Shown: positions 51,567 through 60,411 of the stretch, one piece after another
How the letters are laid out: every line of letters starts with the position of its first letter
How positions within the stretch are numbered: the first letter of the stretch is position 1
Source of the DNA: Microvirga sp. SRT01
Lineage (GTDB): Bacteria; Pseudomonadota; Alphaproteobacteria; Sphingomonadales; Sphingomonadaceae
Length of the DNA: 64,000 nt
Direction: 5' to 3'
Assembly: GCA_018139225.1 (NCBI GenBank)
Contig: JAGSNX010000002.1
Coordinates: forward strand, 682,001-746,000
Program-made: the position numbers and the translations under genes
Notes under the pieces: model-generated
Seen by the model: only the letters and a program-made list of their open reading frames with translations
What the model was told of the DNA's origin: nothing
Database searches by the model: none

Positions 51567-52888
51567 TGAAGTCCTTTCGCGCGCCGGCCCTGTTGCTGGC
51601 GCTGACCGCATTGAGCGCTTGCGGCATCTTTTCCGGCGGTGGCGCCAAGAAGACGCCGACGCTGGGTGAGCGCGTGCCGATCCTGACATCGGAGAACGAC
51701 GTCAAGGCCGATCCGACGATGGTGGACATCGCGGTCGCGCTGCCGGCGGCGGCGGCGAACGACGCATGGACGCAGCCGGGCGGCAATGCGGCCAAGTCGA
51801 TGGGGCATCTGGCGCTGGCGGCAAACCCGGGGCGGGTTTGGCAGGCGACGATCAACGGCGGCTCCAACCGCGAACGGCTGGCGGCGACGCCGGTGGTCGC
51901 GGACGGCAAGCTGTTCATCATCGACGTCGACGCGGTCGTGCACGCCTTCGATGCACAGACCGGCGCGGTGCTGTGGTCGCAGAAGATCACCTCCAACGAC
52001 GAGAACCGCAGCGCGCGCTTCGGTGGTGGCGTCAGTTACGAGGAGGCGAAGCTCTACGCCACCGACGGGCTGGGTGACGTCGTCGCGCTGAACGCCGCGG
52101 ACGGCAAGGAACTGTGGCGCTCGAAGCCGGGCGGACCGCTGCGTGGCAGTCCGACGGTCGCCAATGGCAACGTGTACGTGATCTCGCAGGACAACCAGAT
52201 CTTCTCGCTCGGCCAGACCGACGGCAAGGTGCAGTGGGTGCAGGCGGGGACGCTGGAGACGCAGGGCGTGTTCGGCGTCGCCGCGCCGTCCGCCAGCCAG
52301 GGATCGGTCGTCGCCGGCTTCTCGTCGGGCGAGCTGAGCGCTTACCGGTACGAGAATGGCCGCGTGCTGTGGCAGGACGCGCTGTCGCGCACGTCGATTA
52401 CCACCTCGGTGTCGAGCCTCGCGGACATCGATGCGGAGCCGGTGATCGAGGGCGGCCGCGTCTATGCGGTCGGGCAGGGCGGGCGCATGGTCGCGCTGGA
52501 ACTGGCGACGGGCCAGCGCCTTTGGGAGCAGAACCTCGCCGGCATCTCCACGCCGTGGATCGCGGGCGAATGGCTGTTCGTGGTGACCGACGACGCGCGG
52601 CTCGCGTGCCTGTCGCGGGCCAGCGGCAAGGCACGCTGGCTGGCGCAACTGCCGCGGTTCCGCAACATCAAGAAGCGGTCGGGGCCGATCACGTGGTTCG
52701 GGCCGGTACTGGCGGGCGACCGGCTGGTGCTGACCAACTCGCGCGGGCAGTTGGTGTTCGTCTCGCCGACGGACGGCGCGGTGGGGCAGACGGTGGAGAC
52801 GGGCACGCCGTTCGCCCTGCCGCCGATCGTGGCGAACTCGACGGTGTACACGGTGGACCAGCGCGGGCGGGTTTCGGCGTATCGGTGA
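51563..52888 (+). CDS. bamB: Outer-membrane assembly lipoprotein BamB (PQQ-type propeller)
   Basis: A 441-residue lipoprotein. The signal peptide ends in the lipobox ALSAC, and the mature part is a beta propeller of repeated units such as GKLFIIDVDAVVHAFDAQTG, GKELWRSKPGGPLRGSP and GGRMVALELATGQRLWEQ. BamB helps the Bam machine fold outer-membrane proteins. Position between the YfgM-like gene and der supports the assignment. The start overlaps the upstream stop (ATGATG). Confidence 0.92.
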   Translation: MMKSFRAPALLLALTALSACGIFSGGGAKKTPTLGERVPILTSENDVKADPTMVDIAVALPAAAANDAWTQPGGNAAKSMGHLALAANPGRVWQATINGGSNRERLAATPVVADGKLFIIDVDAVVHAFDAQTGAVLWSQKITSNDENRSARFGGGVSYEEAKLYATDGLGDVVALNAADGKELWRSKPGGPLRGSPTVANGNVYVISQDNQIFSLGQTDGKVQWVQAGTLETQGVFGVAAPSASQGSVVAGFSSGELSAYRYENGRVLWQDALSRTSITTSVSSLADIDAEPVIEGGRVYAVGQGGRMVALELATGQRLWEQNLAGISTPWIAGEWLFVVTDDARLACLSRASGKARWLAQLPRFRNIKKRSGPITWFGPVLAGDRLVLTNSRGQLVFVSPTDGAVGQTVETGTPFALPPIVANSTVYTVDQRGRVSAYR

Positions 52889-53003
52889 AGGGGCGGTCGG
52901 TCTGGCGGGTGCGCCGGGCCGCCGCCATTTTTTGGCCGTTGCGGGGTAGTGCGGTTGCCGTCGCTACGCGGTCGCTGGGTTCACGCGTCCCTCCCGACAC
53001 GGC

Positions 53004-53084
53004 GTCACCGCGGCGAAAGCTGGGGCCTTGTGGTGGTCCAAGAGGCCCTCTCCTCAGGAAGATCCCAGCGTTTGCTGGGGCGAC
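53004..53084. repeat. Two-arm inverted element between bamB and der
   Basis: Arms at 53004-53027 (GTCACCGCGGCGAAAGCTGG and on) and 53061-53084 (GATCCCAGCGTTTGCTGGGG and on) are imperfect reverse complements. It is related to the TCCCAGC-type element at 42893. The 284-bp gap has no gene that I can support. Confidence 0.65.
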
Positions 53085-53172
53085 GGCTAGAATTCGGTAG
53101 CGGGTGGCCGCTACGCCTCCCGACTCGCAACAGGGGTTTTAGCGGACCGCCACCTCCGCTACGGCAGGCATC

Positions 53173-54537
53173 ATGCCAAAACTCCCCGTGGTCGCGATCG
53201 TCGGCCGGCCCAATGTCGGCAAGTCGACTTTGTTCAATCGCCTCGTCGGTAAGAAACTCGCGCTGGTCGACGACCGCCCGGGGGTGACTCGCGACCGCCG
53301 CGAGGGGGACGCCCATTTGCTGGGCATGGACTTCCGCATCATCGATACCGCCGGGTACGAGGATCACGATGCGGAGACGCTGCCCGGCCGGATGCGGTTG
53401 CAGACCGAGGCGGCGGTGGCGCAGGCGGACGTGGCGCTGTTCCTGTTCGACTCGCGCGCGGGCATCGTTCCCCTCGACGAGGAGATCGCGCGGTGGCTGC
53501 GCCAGTCGAGCACGCCGGTGATCCTGGTCGCGAACAAGGCCGAGGGGCGGAGCGGCGAGCAGGGCATCCTCGAGTCGCTGTCACTGGGTTTCGGCGATCC
53601 CGTCCAGGTGTCGGCCGAGCATGGCGAAGGGCTGGGCGACCTGTTCGAAGCCTTGTTACCGCTGATCGAGGGTGCCGAGACGGAGGTCGAGGAAGAGGAT
53701 GACGACCGACCCGATGCCCCGCTGAAGCTGGCGATCGTCGGGCGACCGAACGCGGGCAAGTCGACGCTGATCAACCGCATCCTGGGGCAGGACCGGCTGA
53801 TTACCGGCCCGGAGGCGGGGATCACGCGGGATTCGATCGCGATCGACTGGGTCTGGCATCCGCCGGGCGGCGGCGAGCATCCGGTGCGGCTGATCGACAC
53901 CGCGGGCATGCGCAAGCGTGCCAAGGTGCAGGACAAGCTGGAGAAACTGTCCGTCGCCGATGCGCTGCACGCCGTCGATTTCGCGGAGGTCGTCGTGCTG
54001 CTGCTCGATGCGACGCTGGGGCTGGAGGCGCAGGATCTGCGCATCGCCGACCGCGTGCTGGAGGAAGGCCGTGCGCTGATCATCGCGCTGAACAAATGGG
54101 ACGTGGCGGAGAACGCATCGTCGCTGTTCAACGGCGTCAAGCGCGCGCTGGAGGACGGGCTGAGCCAGGTGAAGGGCGTCACCGTCGTCACCGTGTCCGG
54201 CGCGACCGGGCGCGGCATCGACCAGATGATCGGTGCGGCGTTCGAGGCGCGCGACGCGTGGTCGAAGCGCGTCGGCACGGGCGAACTCAACCGCTGGTTC
54301 GAGCGCGCGATCGACGCCAATCCGCCGCCGGCCGCCGGGGGCAAGCGGATCAAGATGCGCTACGTCACGCAGGTGAAGACCCGACCGCCCAGCTTCGTGA
54401 TCTTCGGCACCCGCGTCGACCAGCTTCCGGCCAGTTACGAACGGTATCTGGTCAATTCGATGCGCAAGGAACTCGGGTTCGGCGCAGTTCCCGTGCGACT
54501 GACGCTTCGCGCACCCAAAAATCCGTTCGATCCATAA
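53173..54537 (+). CDS. der: Ribosome-assembly GTPase Der (EngA)
   Basis: A 454-residue protein with two GTPase domains in tandem, needed for 50S subunit maturation. G1 motifs are GRPNVGKS at residues 11-18 and GRPNAGKS at about 190; DTAG boxes and NKAE/NKWD specificity motifs follow in each domain. The C-terminal KH-like domain includes RIKMRYVTQVKTRPPSFVIF. The acidic linker EVEEEDDDRPD joins the domains. Confidence 0.97.
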   Translation: MPKLPVVAIVGRPNVGKSTLFNRLVGKKLALVDDRPGVTRDRREGDAHLLGMDFRIIDTAGYEDHDAETLPGRMRLQTEAAVAQADVALFLFDSRAGIVPLDEEIARWLRQSSTPVILVANKAEGRSGEQGILESLSLGFGDPVQVSAEHGEGLGDLFEALLPLIEGAETEVEEEDDDRPDAPLKLAIVGRPNAGKSTLINRILGQDRLITGPEAGITRDSIAIDWVWHPPGGGEHPVRLIDTAGMRKRAKVQDKLEKLSVADALHAVDFAEVVVLLLDATLGLEAQDLRIADRVLEEGRALIIALNKWDVAENASSLFNGVKRALEDGLSQVKGVTVVTVSGATGRGIDQMIGAAFEARDAWSKRVGTGELNRWFERAIDANPPPAAGGKRIKMRYVTQVKTRPPSFVIFGTRVDQLPASYERYLVNSMRKELGFGAVPVRLTLRAPKNPFDP

Positions 54538-54619
54538 AAGTTACCGGCCTGTTCGCAACCATTGCTTTACCCGTTCCGGCTATAGGTCGGTTCGGGATCA
54601 GCAGCAGGAAGTGCGAAAC

Positions 54620-55051
54620 GTGTCGTTCGAAGGCAGCAGTTTGGTCGACTGGACCGCCTACAACCAGGCGCGGTCGGAACTGGGCGCGGGCTTTGTCCGC
54701 ATCCTGGGCTATTTTCGCGAGGACGGGGTCAAGTCCGTGATCGCGATCGAATCGGCGATGCGCGCGAACAACGCCGCCGCATTGGTCATTCCGGCGCATA
54801 CGCTGAAGGGGGAGGCGCGGCAGTTCGGCGCGGAACCGCTGGGCATGCTGGCGGAGAAGATCGAGAACATCGGCCGCGACTGCGTCGAGGCGCAGGACAC
54901 GCCGGAAGAGGCGCTGTCGCCAGTCGCTCGCTTGCGCCCGCTGTTTGAAGAGACGCTGACGCTGCTGGAGCGGGAAGCCAGCCCCGTCGTTGCGGTCCGC
55001 CGCCCGACCGGCGGTGGCTTCGGTCGTCGCAGCGTTCCCGCGGGTATGTGA
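54620..55051 (+). CDS. Hpt-domain phosphotransfer protein
   Basis: A 143-residue protein that is mainly one histidine-phosphotransfer domain. His60 in AHTLKGEARQFGAEPLG is the likely phosphoacceptor. It would carry phosphoryl groups between response-regulator or hybrid-kinase receivers; no kinase or receiver gene lies next to it. GTG 54620 is 9 nt after AGGAA; GTG 54611 is directly adjacent to that site and less likely. It follows der by 82 bp. Confidence 0.85.
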   Translation: MSFEGSSLVDWTAYNQARSELGAGFVRILGYFREDGVKSVIAIESAMRANNAAALVIPAHTLKGEARQFGAEPLGMLAEKIENIGRDCVEAQDTPEEALSPVARLRPLFEETLTLLEREASPVVAVRRPTGGGFGRRSVPAGM

Positions 55052-55055
55052 GACG

Positions 55056-55085
55056 ATCCCGGGCCGGCGCATGCCGACCCGGGAT
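55056..55085. terminator. Hairpin between convergent hpt and protease genes
   Basis: A 13-bp stem, ATCCCGGGCCGGC against GCCGACCCGGGAT with one mismatch, and a GCAT loop. There is no T run, so strength is uncertain, but its place between two converging stop codons fits a bidirectional terminator. Confidence 0.6.
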
Positions 55086-55093
55086 AGCCCTGT

Positions 55094-56203
55094 TCAGGCG
55101 AAGCTGACCGACGTGCGGCGGCGGCGGAGCGAGCCGCCGACCGCGCCGACGCCCAGCATCATCATCGCCCACGTCGCCGGCTCCGGCACTGCGCCGCCGA
55201 CCATCGAGCGGCGGATGAACGCCTGGTGGATGCTGACCGGTACGAAGCCGCCAAGCTCGCCGAAGCTGTTGTTGAGCACGTTGTCGACGTCGCCGAAATT
55301 CATGCCGAACGACGAGATGAACGACGTGACTGTCGCAATGCGTCCGTTCACGAAGCTGGGACCGCCCGAGTCGCCGCCAGCGATCATGACCTCGGTTGCA
55401 CCGCGGCCGAGATCGCAGAAGCCGTTACCGGCTCCCAGCGCGACGGCGATCCGGCAGCCGCTGTCCTGTGCGGCGGAGCCGTTGTCGAAATCCGCGAGCA
55501 TGATGCGGCTCTTGGCCGCGTTGCCGCCGAACGCCGACAGGAACTGGCCGTTGAAGGCGGCATCGCCGATCGCATAATCGAACGTGTTGTCGCCCTGGCG
55601 ACGGCGACCCGTGCCGAGGTTGGCGCCGACCGAGCCGCCGGTATCCGAACGACGACCGAACCCGGAGACATTGAAGTCGGTGCCGGTCAGGTCATCGGTG
55701 AACAGGCCGTAGCTGGTGGCGAACGCCGGGGCCAGATCCGCGAGGCGGAGAACGGCGATGTCGTTCTCGTCGACGACCTGGCCGGTGTAGCCGGCGTTGA
55801 CGAAATAGGCCGAAACGTCGACGGCGGTCGCCAGCGGGCTGTTGCTGGGGACCACGTCCTGATCGGAACCACCGTAGAAATAAGCCGTGGTCTTGATCGG
55901 GGTTGCCGTGCCGGCCCCACCGCTGACGCAGTGTGCGGCGGTCACGATCGACTGACGATCGCCCAACAGCGAGCCCGAGCAGATGAAGTTGCCGGCGGCC
56001 GTTTCCATGATCAGTGACACGACGCCGCTGTAGCGTGCGGCGGTCGCGGCATAGAGCGGGTTACCGCCGCCCGCGAGCGTCGCCGTCGACGTCTGGCCGA
56101 CGATGGTCGGAGCCGAAATGGCGGTCAGCGACACGGCCGATGCCGGTGCAGCAGCGCTCAGCGCCACAGTCGCGCCGAGCGCGCCCAGAATGACGTTCTT
56201 CAA
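55094..56203 (-). CDS. Trypsin-like serine protease with PEPxxWA C-terminal sorting signal
   Basis: A 369-residue exported S1-family protease. A signal peptide (MKNVILGALGATVALSAAAP) is followed by the triad His91 (VTAAHC), Asp148 (DENDIAVLRL) and Ser279 (IAGGDSGGP). The C terminus is a PEPxxWA sorting tail: VPEPATWAMMMLGVG, a hydrophobic stretch, then RRRR. Such tails mark proteins for processing by an exosortase-type system and are common in sphingomonads. No exosortase is in this window. Confidence 0.9.
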   Translation of the reverse strand: MKNVILGALGATVALSAAAPASAVSLTAISAPTIVGQTSTATLAGGGNPLYAATAARYSGVVSLIMETAAGNFICSGSLLGDRQSIVTAAHCVSGGAGTATPIKTTAYFYGGSDQDVVPSNSPLATAVDVSAYFVNAGYTGQVVDENDIAVLRLADLAPAFATSYGLFTDDLTGTDFNVSGFGRRSDTGGSVGANLGTGRRRQGDNTFDYAIGDAAFNGQFLSAFGGNAAKSRIMLADFDNGSAAQDSGCRIAVALGAGNGFCDLGRGATEVMIAGGDSGGPSFVNGRIATVTSFISSFGMNFGDVDNVLNNSFGELGGFVPVSIHQAFIRRSMVGGAVPEPATWAMMMLGVGAVGGSLRRRRTSVSFA

Positions 56204-56343
56204 GATTATTCCCCTATTCCCCCGACGAAAGCGAGTTTCGCTTGGCGTCCGAGGTCGCTTAACAGGGGATTTACCATTTCCAACGATGAAATTCGGATGT
56301 CGTCTCTTTTTGGATCATCCGGGGACGTGTCGACGCCGATCGT

Positions 56344-58563
56344 TCACGCCAACGCGGCATCCGCCCCCATCAGCTTCGGGAAAAACCCCTCGTGTGCGGC
56401 GCGGAGCGTATCGAGCGCGACAACGTCGTCCCGGTCGGGACGCTCGAATATCAACCGCTTGCCCCCGGTGCGGCCGAGCGGCTCGACCTCGATATCGGCA
56501 CCGTGCGCCTCCGCCAGGAAGTCGAGCAGGGCAGGATCGTGGACCGTGACGATGTAGACGCCCTGATCTTCGGCGAAGAAGCTGCGCGCGCAATCGAACG
56601 GCTGTTTGCGGTCGATCATCGCGCCGATCCCGCTGGCCAGCGCCATTTCCGCGACCGCCACGGCGACTCCGCCGTCCGCCACGTCGTGGCAGGCGGTGAC
56701 CTGACCCGCCTCGATTCGCGCGCGGATGAAGTCGCCGGTGCGACGCTCCGCGGCGAGGTCGACGGGCGGCGGCGGGCCCTCCTCGCGGCCATGCACCTCG
56801 CGCAGCCACAGCGACTGGCCGAGATGGCCGCCGCGCGTACCGACCGCGAGGATGATGTCGCCGGTGCCCTTGAAGGCGATCGTGACGTTCTTCTGCCAGT
56901 CGGCGAGCAGGCCAATCGCGCCGATCGCGGGCGTCGGCAGGATCGCCGAGCCGCCGCCGGTCGCCTTCGATTCATTGTAGAGCGAGACGTTGCCGGACAC
57001 GATCGGGAAGTCGAGCGCGCGGCAGGCGTCGCTCATCCCCTCCAGACAACCGACGATCTGGCCCATGATCTCCGGCCGTTGCGGGTTGGCGAAGTTCAGG
57101 CAGTTGGTCACGGCCAGCGGGTTGCCGCCGACCGCGGTGATGTTCCGCCACGCCTCCGCCACCGCCTGCCTGCCGCCCTCGACGGGGTCTGCGAAGCAAT
57201 AACGGGGGGTGCAGTCGGTGGTGATCGCCAGCGCCTTGTCGGTGCCGTGGACGCGGACGACGGCCGCGTCGCCACCGGGGCGCTGCACGGTGTCCGCGCC
57301 GACCATGTGATCGTACTGCTCCCAGATCCAGCGGCGCGAGGCGATGTCGGGCGACCCCATCAGCGTCGTCAGGTCGGCCGCGATGTCCTTGCACCCCGGC
57401 ACGTTGTCGAGCGGCGCGGGCTTCGGCGTCGGAACGTGCGGGCGGTCGTACAGCGGTGCTTCGTCGGCGAGCGGGCCGAGCGGGATGTCGCACACCGTCT
57501 CGCCCTTGAAGGTGAGGACCATGCGGCCGGTATCGGTGACGCGGCCGATGACGGCGAAGTCGAGTTCCCACTTGCGGAAGATCGCCTCCGCCTCCGCCTC
57601 GCGGCCCGGCTTCAGGACCATCAGCATGCGCTCCTGCGATTCGGAGAGCATCATCTCGTACGGCGTCATGCCGGTTTCGCGCTGGGGTACGTCGTCCATC
57701 ACCAGTTCGATGCCGACGCCGCCCTTCGACGCCATCTCGACCGAGGAGGAGGTCAGGCCGGCCGCGCCCATGTCCTGGATCGCGACGATCACGTCGGTGG
57801 CCATCAGCTCCAGGCATGCCTCGATCAGCAGCTTTTCGGTGAAAGGATCACCGACCTGCACCGTGGGGCGCTTGGCGTCTGCGTCGTCGCCGAAATCGGC
57901 GGACGCCATCGTCGCGCCGTGAATACCGTCGCGACCTGTCTTCGACCCGACATAGACGATCGGGTTACCGATGCCGGATGCCGCGGAATAAAAGATCTTG
58001 TCCTGATCGGCGATCCCGACCGTCATCGCATTGACGAGGATGTTGCCGTCATAGGCGGGGTGGAAATTCACTTCGCCGCCGACCGTCGGCACGCCGACGC
58101 AATTACCATAGCCGCCGATGCCATGGACGACGCCCGCGATCAGGTGGCGCATCTTCGGATGATCGGGCCGGCCGAAACGCAGCGCGTTCATGTTGGCGAT
58201 CGGCCGTGCGCCCATCGTGAACACGTCGCGCAGGATGCCGCCAACGCCCGTCGCCGCACCCTGATAGGGTTCGATGTAGGAGGGGTGGTTGTGCGACTCC
58301 ATCTTGAAGATCGCAGCCTGATTGTCGCCGATATCGACGACGCCGGCATTCTCGCCCGGTCCGCAGATCACCTGCGGCCCGGTGGTCGGCAGCTTCTTCA
58401 GGTGGATGCGGCTGGATTTGTAGCTGCAATGCTCCGACCACATCACCGAGAAGATGCCGAGCTCGACAAGGTTGGGCTCCCGTCCGAGCGCGTGCAGGAC
58501 GCGGTCATATTCCTCGGTGGACAGGCCGTGCTCGGCAACGATCTCGGGCGTGATCTGGGTCAT
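56344..58563 (-). CDS. purL: Phosphoribosylformylglycinamidine synthase subunit PurL
   Basis: A 739-residue small-type PurL, the ATP-dependent FGAM synthetase subunit that works with PurQ and PurS in purine synthesis. Family motifs are [14 protein letters not shown] near residue 45, [40 protein letters not shown], and [17 protein letters not shown]. The size separates it from the 1300-residue fused form. purS and purQ are not in the window. Confidence 0.97.
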   Translation of the reverse strand: MTQITPEIVAEHGLSTEEYDRVLHALGREPNLVELGIFSVMWSEHCSYKSSRIHLKKLPTTGPQVICGPGENAGVVDIGDNQAAIFKMESHNHPSYIEPYQGAATGVGGILRDVFTMGARPIANMNALRFGRPDHPKMRHLIAGVVHGIGGYGNCVGVPTVGGEVNFHPAYDGNILVNAMTVGIADQDKIFYSAASGIGNPIVYVGSKTGRDGIHGATMASADFGDDADAKRPTVQVGDPFTEKLLIEACLELMATDVIVAIQDMGAAGLTSSSVEMASKGGVGIELVMDDVPQRETGMTPYEMMLSESQERMLMVLKPGREAEAEAIFRKWELDFAVIGRVTDTGRMVLTFKGETVCDIPLGPLADEAPLYDRPHVPTPKPAPLDNVPGCKDIAADLTTLMGSPDIASRRWIWEQYDHMVGADTVQRPGGDAAVVRVHGTDKALAITTDCTPRYCFADPVEGGRQAVAEAWRNITAVGGNPLAVTNCLNFANPQRPEIMGQIVGCLEGMSDACRALDFPIVSGNVSLYNESKATGGGSAILPTPAIGAIGLLADWQKNVTIAFKGTGDIILAVGTRGGHLGQSLWLREVHGREEGPPPPVDLAAERRTGDFIRARIEAGQVTACHDVADGGVAVAVAEMALASGIGAMIDRKQPFDCARSFFAEDQGVYIVTVHDPALLDFLAEAHGADIEVEPLGRTGGKRLIFERPDRDDVVALDTLRAAHEGFFPKLMGADAALA

Positions 58564-58608
58564 GGGGCGGCTTTAGCGGCGACCGTTCGCCGCGTCACCC
58601 CGCCCAGG

Positions 58609-59436
58609 TTAATCGAACGGCGGCTGGTGATAGCCCTTGGGCGAGACCGTGAAGATCTCGCAGCCGTCGTCGGTGATGCCGATCGAATGTTCGAACTGCG
58701 CCGACAGCGACCGGTCGCGAGTCACCGCCGTCCAGCCGTCGTCGAGCAGCTTCACGTCGGGGCGGCCGATGTTGATCATCGGTTCGATCGTGAAGATCAT
58801 GCCGGGCCGCAGTTCCGGGCCTGTGCCGGGGCGGCCGACATGGACGACCTCCGGCGCGTCGTGGAACAGGCGGCCGACGCCGTGCCCGCAGAAATCGCGG
58901 ACGACGCCGTAGCGGTGCTTTTCGGCGTGGCGCTGGATCGCATGCGCAACGTCGCCCATGTGGTTGCCGGGTTTCGCCTGCTCGATGCCGAGCATGAGGC
59001 ATTCGTAGGTGACTTCGACGAGGCGCTTGGCCTTCAGCGGAACGTCGCCGATCAGATACATGCGGCTCGAGTCGCCGTGCCAGCCGTCGACGATCGGGGT
59101 GACGTCGACGTTGACGATGTCACCCGACTTCAGCGTCTTCTCCGACGGGATGCCGTGGCAGACGACGTGGTTGATCGAGATACAGGTCGAATGCGTATAG
59201 CCGCGATACCCCAGCGTCGCGGGCACGCCGCCACCGGCCAGCACGAAGTCGTAGATCAGCCGGTCGAGTTCTGCGGTCGTCACGCCGGGCACCATGTGCG
59301 GCACCAGCATGTCGAGCGTTTCGGCAGCGAGCTTGCCGGCCTTGTGCATGCCGACGAAGGCGGCGGGGCCGTGGAGCTTAATGGCGCCGGTGCGGGCTTC
59401 GGGCGCGTCGGAGGTGACGGTCACGTATTCGGTCAT
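58609..59436 (-). CDS. map: Methionine aminopeptidase, type I
   Basis: A 275-residue enzyme removing the initiator methionine. The di-metal ligands are in NVDVTPIVDGWHGDSSRMY (two Asp), CGHGVGRLFH (His), TIEPMI (Glu) and FEHSIG (Glu). There is a short N-terminal extension (MTEYVTVTSDAPEARTG). ATG 59436 is chosen as the family start. Its TAA is 45 bp from the purL ATG on the same strand. Confidence 0.96.
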   Translation of the reverse strand: MTEYVTVTSDAPEARTGAIKLHGPAAFVGMHKAGKLAAETLDMLVPHMVPGVTTAELDRLIYDFVLAGGGVPATLGYRGYTHSTCISINHVVCHGIPSEKTLKSGDIVNVDVTPIVDGWHGDSSRMYLIGDVPLKAKRLVEVTYECLMLGIEQAKPGNHMGDVAHAIQRHAEKHRYGVVRDFCGHGVGRLFHDAPEVVHVGRPGTGPELRPGMIFTIEPMINIGRPDVKLLDDGWTAVTRDRSLSAQFEHSIGITDDGCEIFTVSPKGYHQPPFD

Positions 59437-59487
59437 ATCCGCGGATATAGCGTGGCGGGCGCGGCTTTGCGAGGCTATGCGAGCGGG

Positions 59488-60258
59488 ATGGAGAGCAGCC
59501 GCATCTGGACCGCCGCCCTCGTCGTGATCGGCGACGAGATCCTGTCCGGTCGGACGCAGGACAAGAACGTCGCCCAGCTGGCGGCGTGGCTCAATGTCCA
59601 GGGCATCCGCCTCCGCGAAGTGCGCGTCGTAGCCGATCGCGAGGAGGCGATCGTCGAGGCGGTGAATATACTGCGTGCGCGCAACGATTACCTGTTCACC
59701 ACCGGCGGCATCGGCCCGACGCACGACGACATCACCGTCGATGCGATCGCGGCGGCGCTGGGCGTCGGCGTGGTCCACCACCCCGACGCGCTGGCGACGC
59801 TGGATGCCTATTACCAGACGCGGGGCGGCATGACCGAGGCGAGGGCACGGATGGCACGCGTGCCCGAAGGCGCGACGCTGATCGAGAACCGCGTGTCGGG
59901 CGCGCCGGGCATCCGCTGGGGCAACATCTTCATCATGGCGGGGGTGCCGCACATCACCGCCGGGATGCTCGACCGGCTGACCGGAACACTGGAGGGCGGC
60001 CGCCCCGTCGTGTCGCGCACGATCGGTTGCTGGGTCGCCGAAAGCGAGGTCGCGGACCTGCTCCGCACGACGGAGAAGGCGTATGCGCAGGCCGAGGGCG
60101 GGATCGCGATCGGCAGCTATCCCTTTTTCCGCGACGGGCGCGTCGGTGCGAACTTCGTCGTGCGCAGCCCGGATGCGGCTAATGTCGATGCGTGCATCGC
60201 CGACCTGAGCGCGGCGCTGGTCGCCACCGGACGCGAGGTCACGGACGGCGGCATCTGA
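59488..60258 (+). CDS. CinA-like molybdopterin-binding domain protein
   Basis: A 256-residue protein with the MoCF-biosynthesis (MogA-like) domain: LVVIGDEILSGRTQDKNVAQL, VADREEAIVEAVNILR and LFTTGGIGPTHDDITVDAIA. It corresponds to the N-terminal part of CinA; the C-terminal nicotinamide-nucleotide amidase domain is absent. It may be a pyrophosphatase or have an unknown nucleotide-related role. ATG 59488 is chosen. It is divergent from map. Confidence 0.9.
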   Translation: MESSRIWTAALVVIGDEILSGRTQDKNVAQLAAWLNVQGIRLREVRVVADREEAIVEAVNILRARNDYLFTTGGIGPTHDDITVDAIAAALGVGVVHHPDALATLDAYYQTRGGMTEARARMARVPEGATLIENRVSGAPGIRWGNIFIMAGVPHITAGMLDRLTGTLEGGRPVVSRTIGCWVAESEVADLLRTTEKAYAQAEGGIAIGSYPFFRDGRVGANFVVRSPDAANVDACIADLSAALVATGREVTDGGI

Positions 60259-60293
60259 GATATTGCCGCATCATCCGTGGGTTGATGAAGCTC

Positions 60294-60311
60294 CTGTCAT
60301 CAAACTGACGC
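60294..60311 (+). promoter_or_regulatory. Pho box upstream of the PhoX-type phosphatase
   Basis: CTGTCAT (60294-60300), four bases CAAA, then CTGACGC (60305-60311) matches the PhoB-binding pattern of two 7-bp half-sites 11 bp apart. It is about 100 bp before the start codon of a phosphatase, as expected for phosphate-starvation control. The phoBR genes are not in the window. Confidence 0.75.
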
Positions 60312-60411
60312 GGACCCGTCGCTGATCCGCAACGCGCACGTCACGGTGTTGTTATGCGACACCGGCATTGCGCCCCCATCGGCCGGCTACGGCCATACCG
60401 GGGGATACCAG

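Noticed and set aside
56392..60258. A very long open frame on the plus strand opposite purL and map, joined in frame to the CinA-like gene
   Set aside because: High GC keeps the antisense frames of purL and map open. The part before 59488 shows only Arg/Val/Asp-rich shadow sequence, while both minus-strand genes are complete and conserved.
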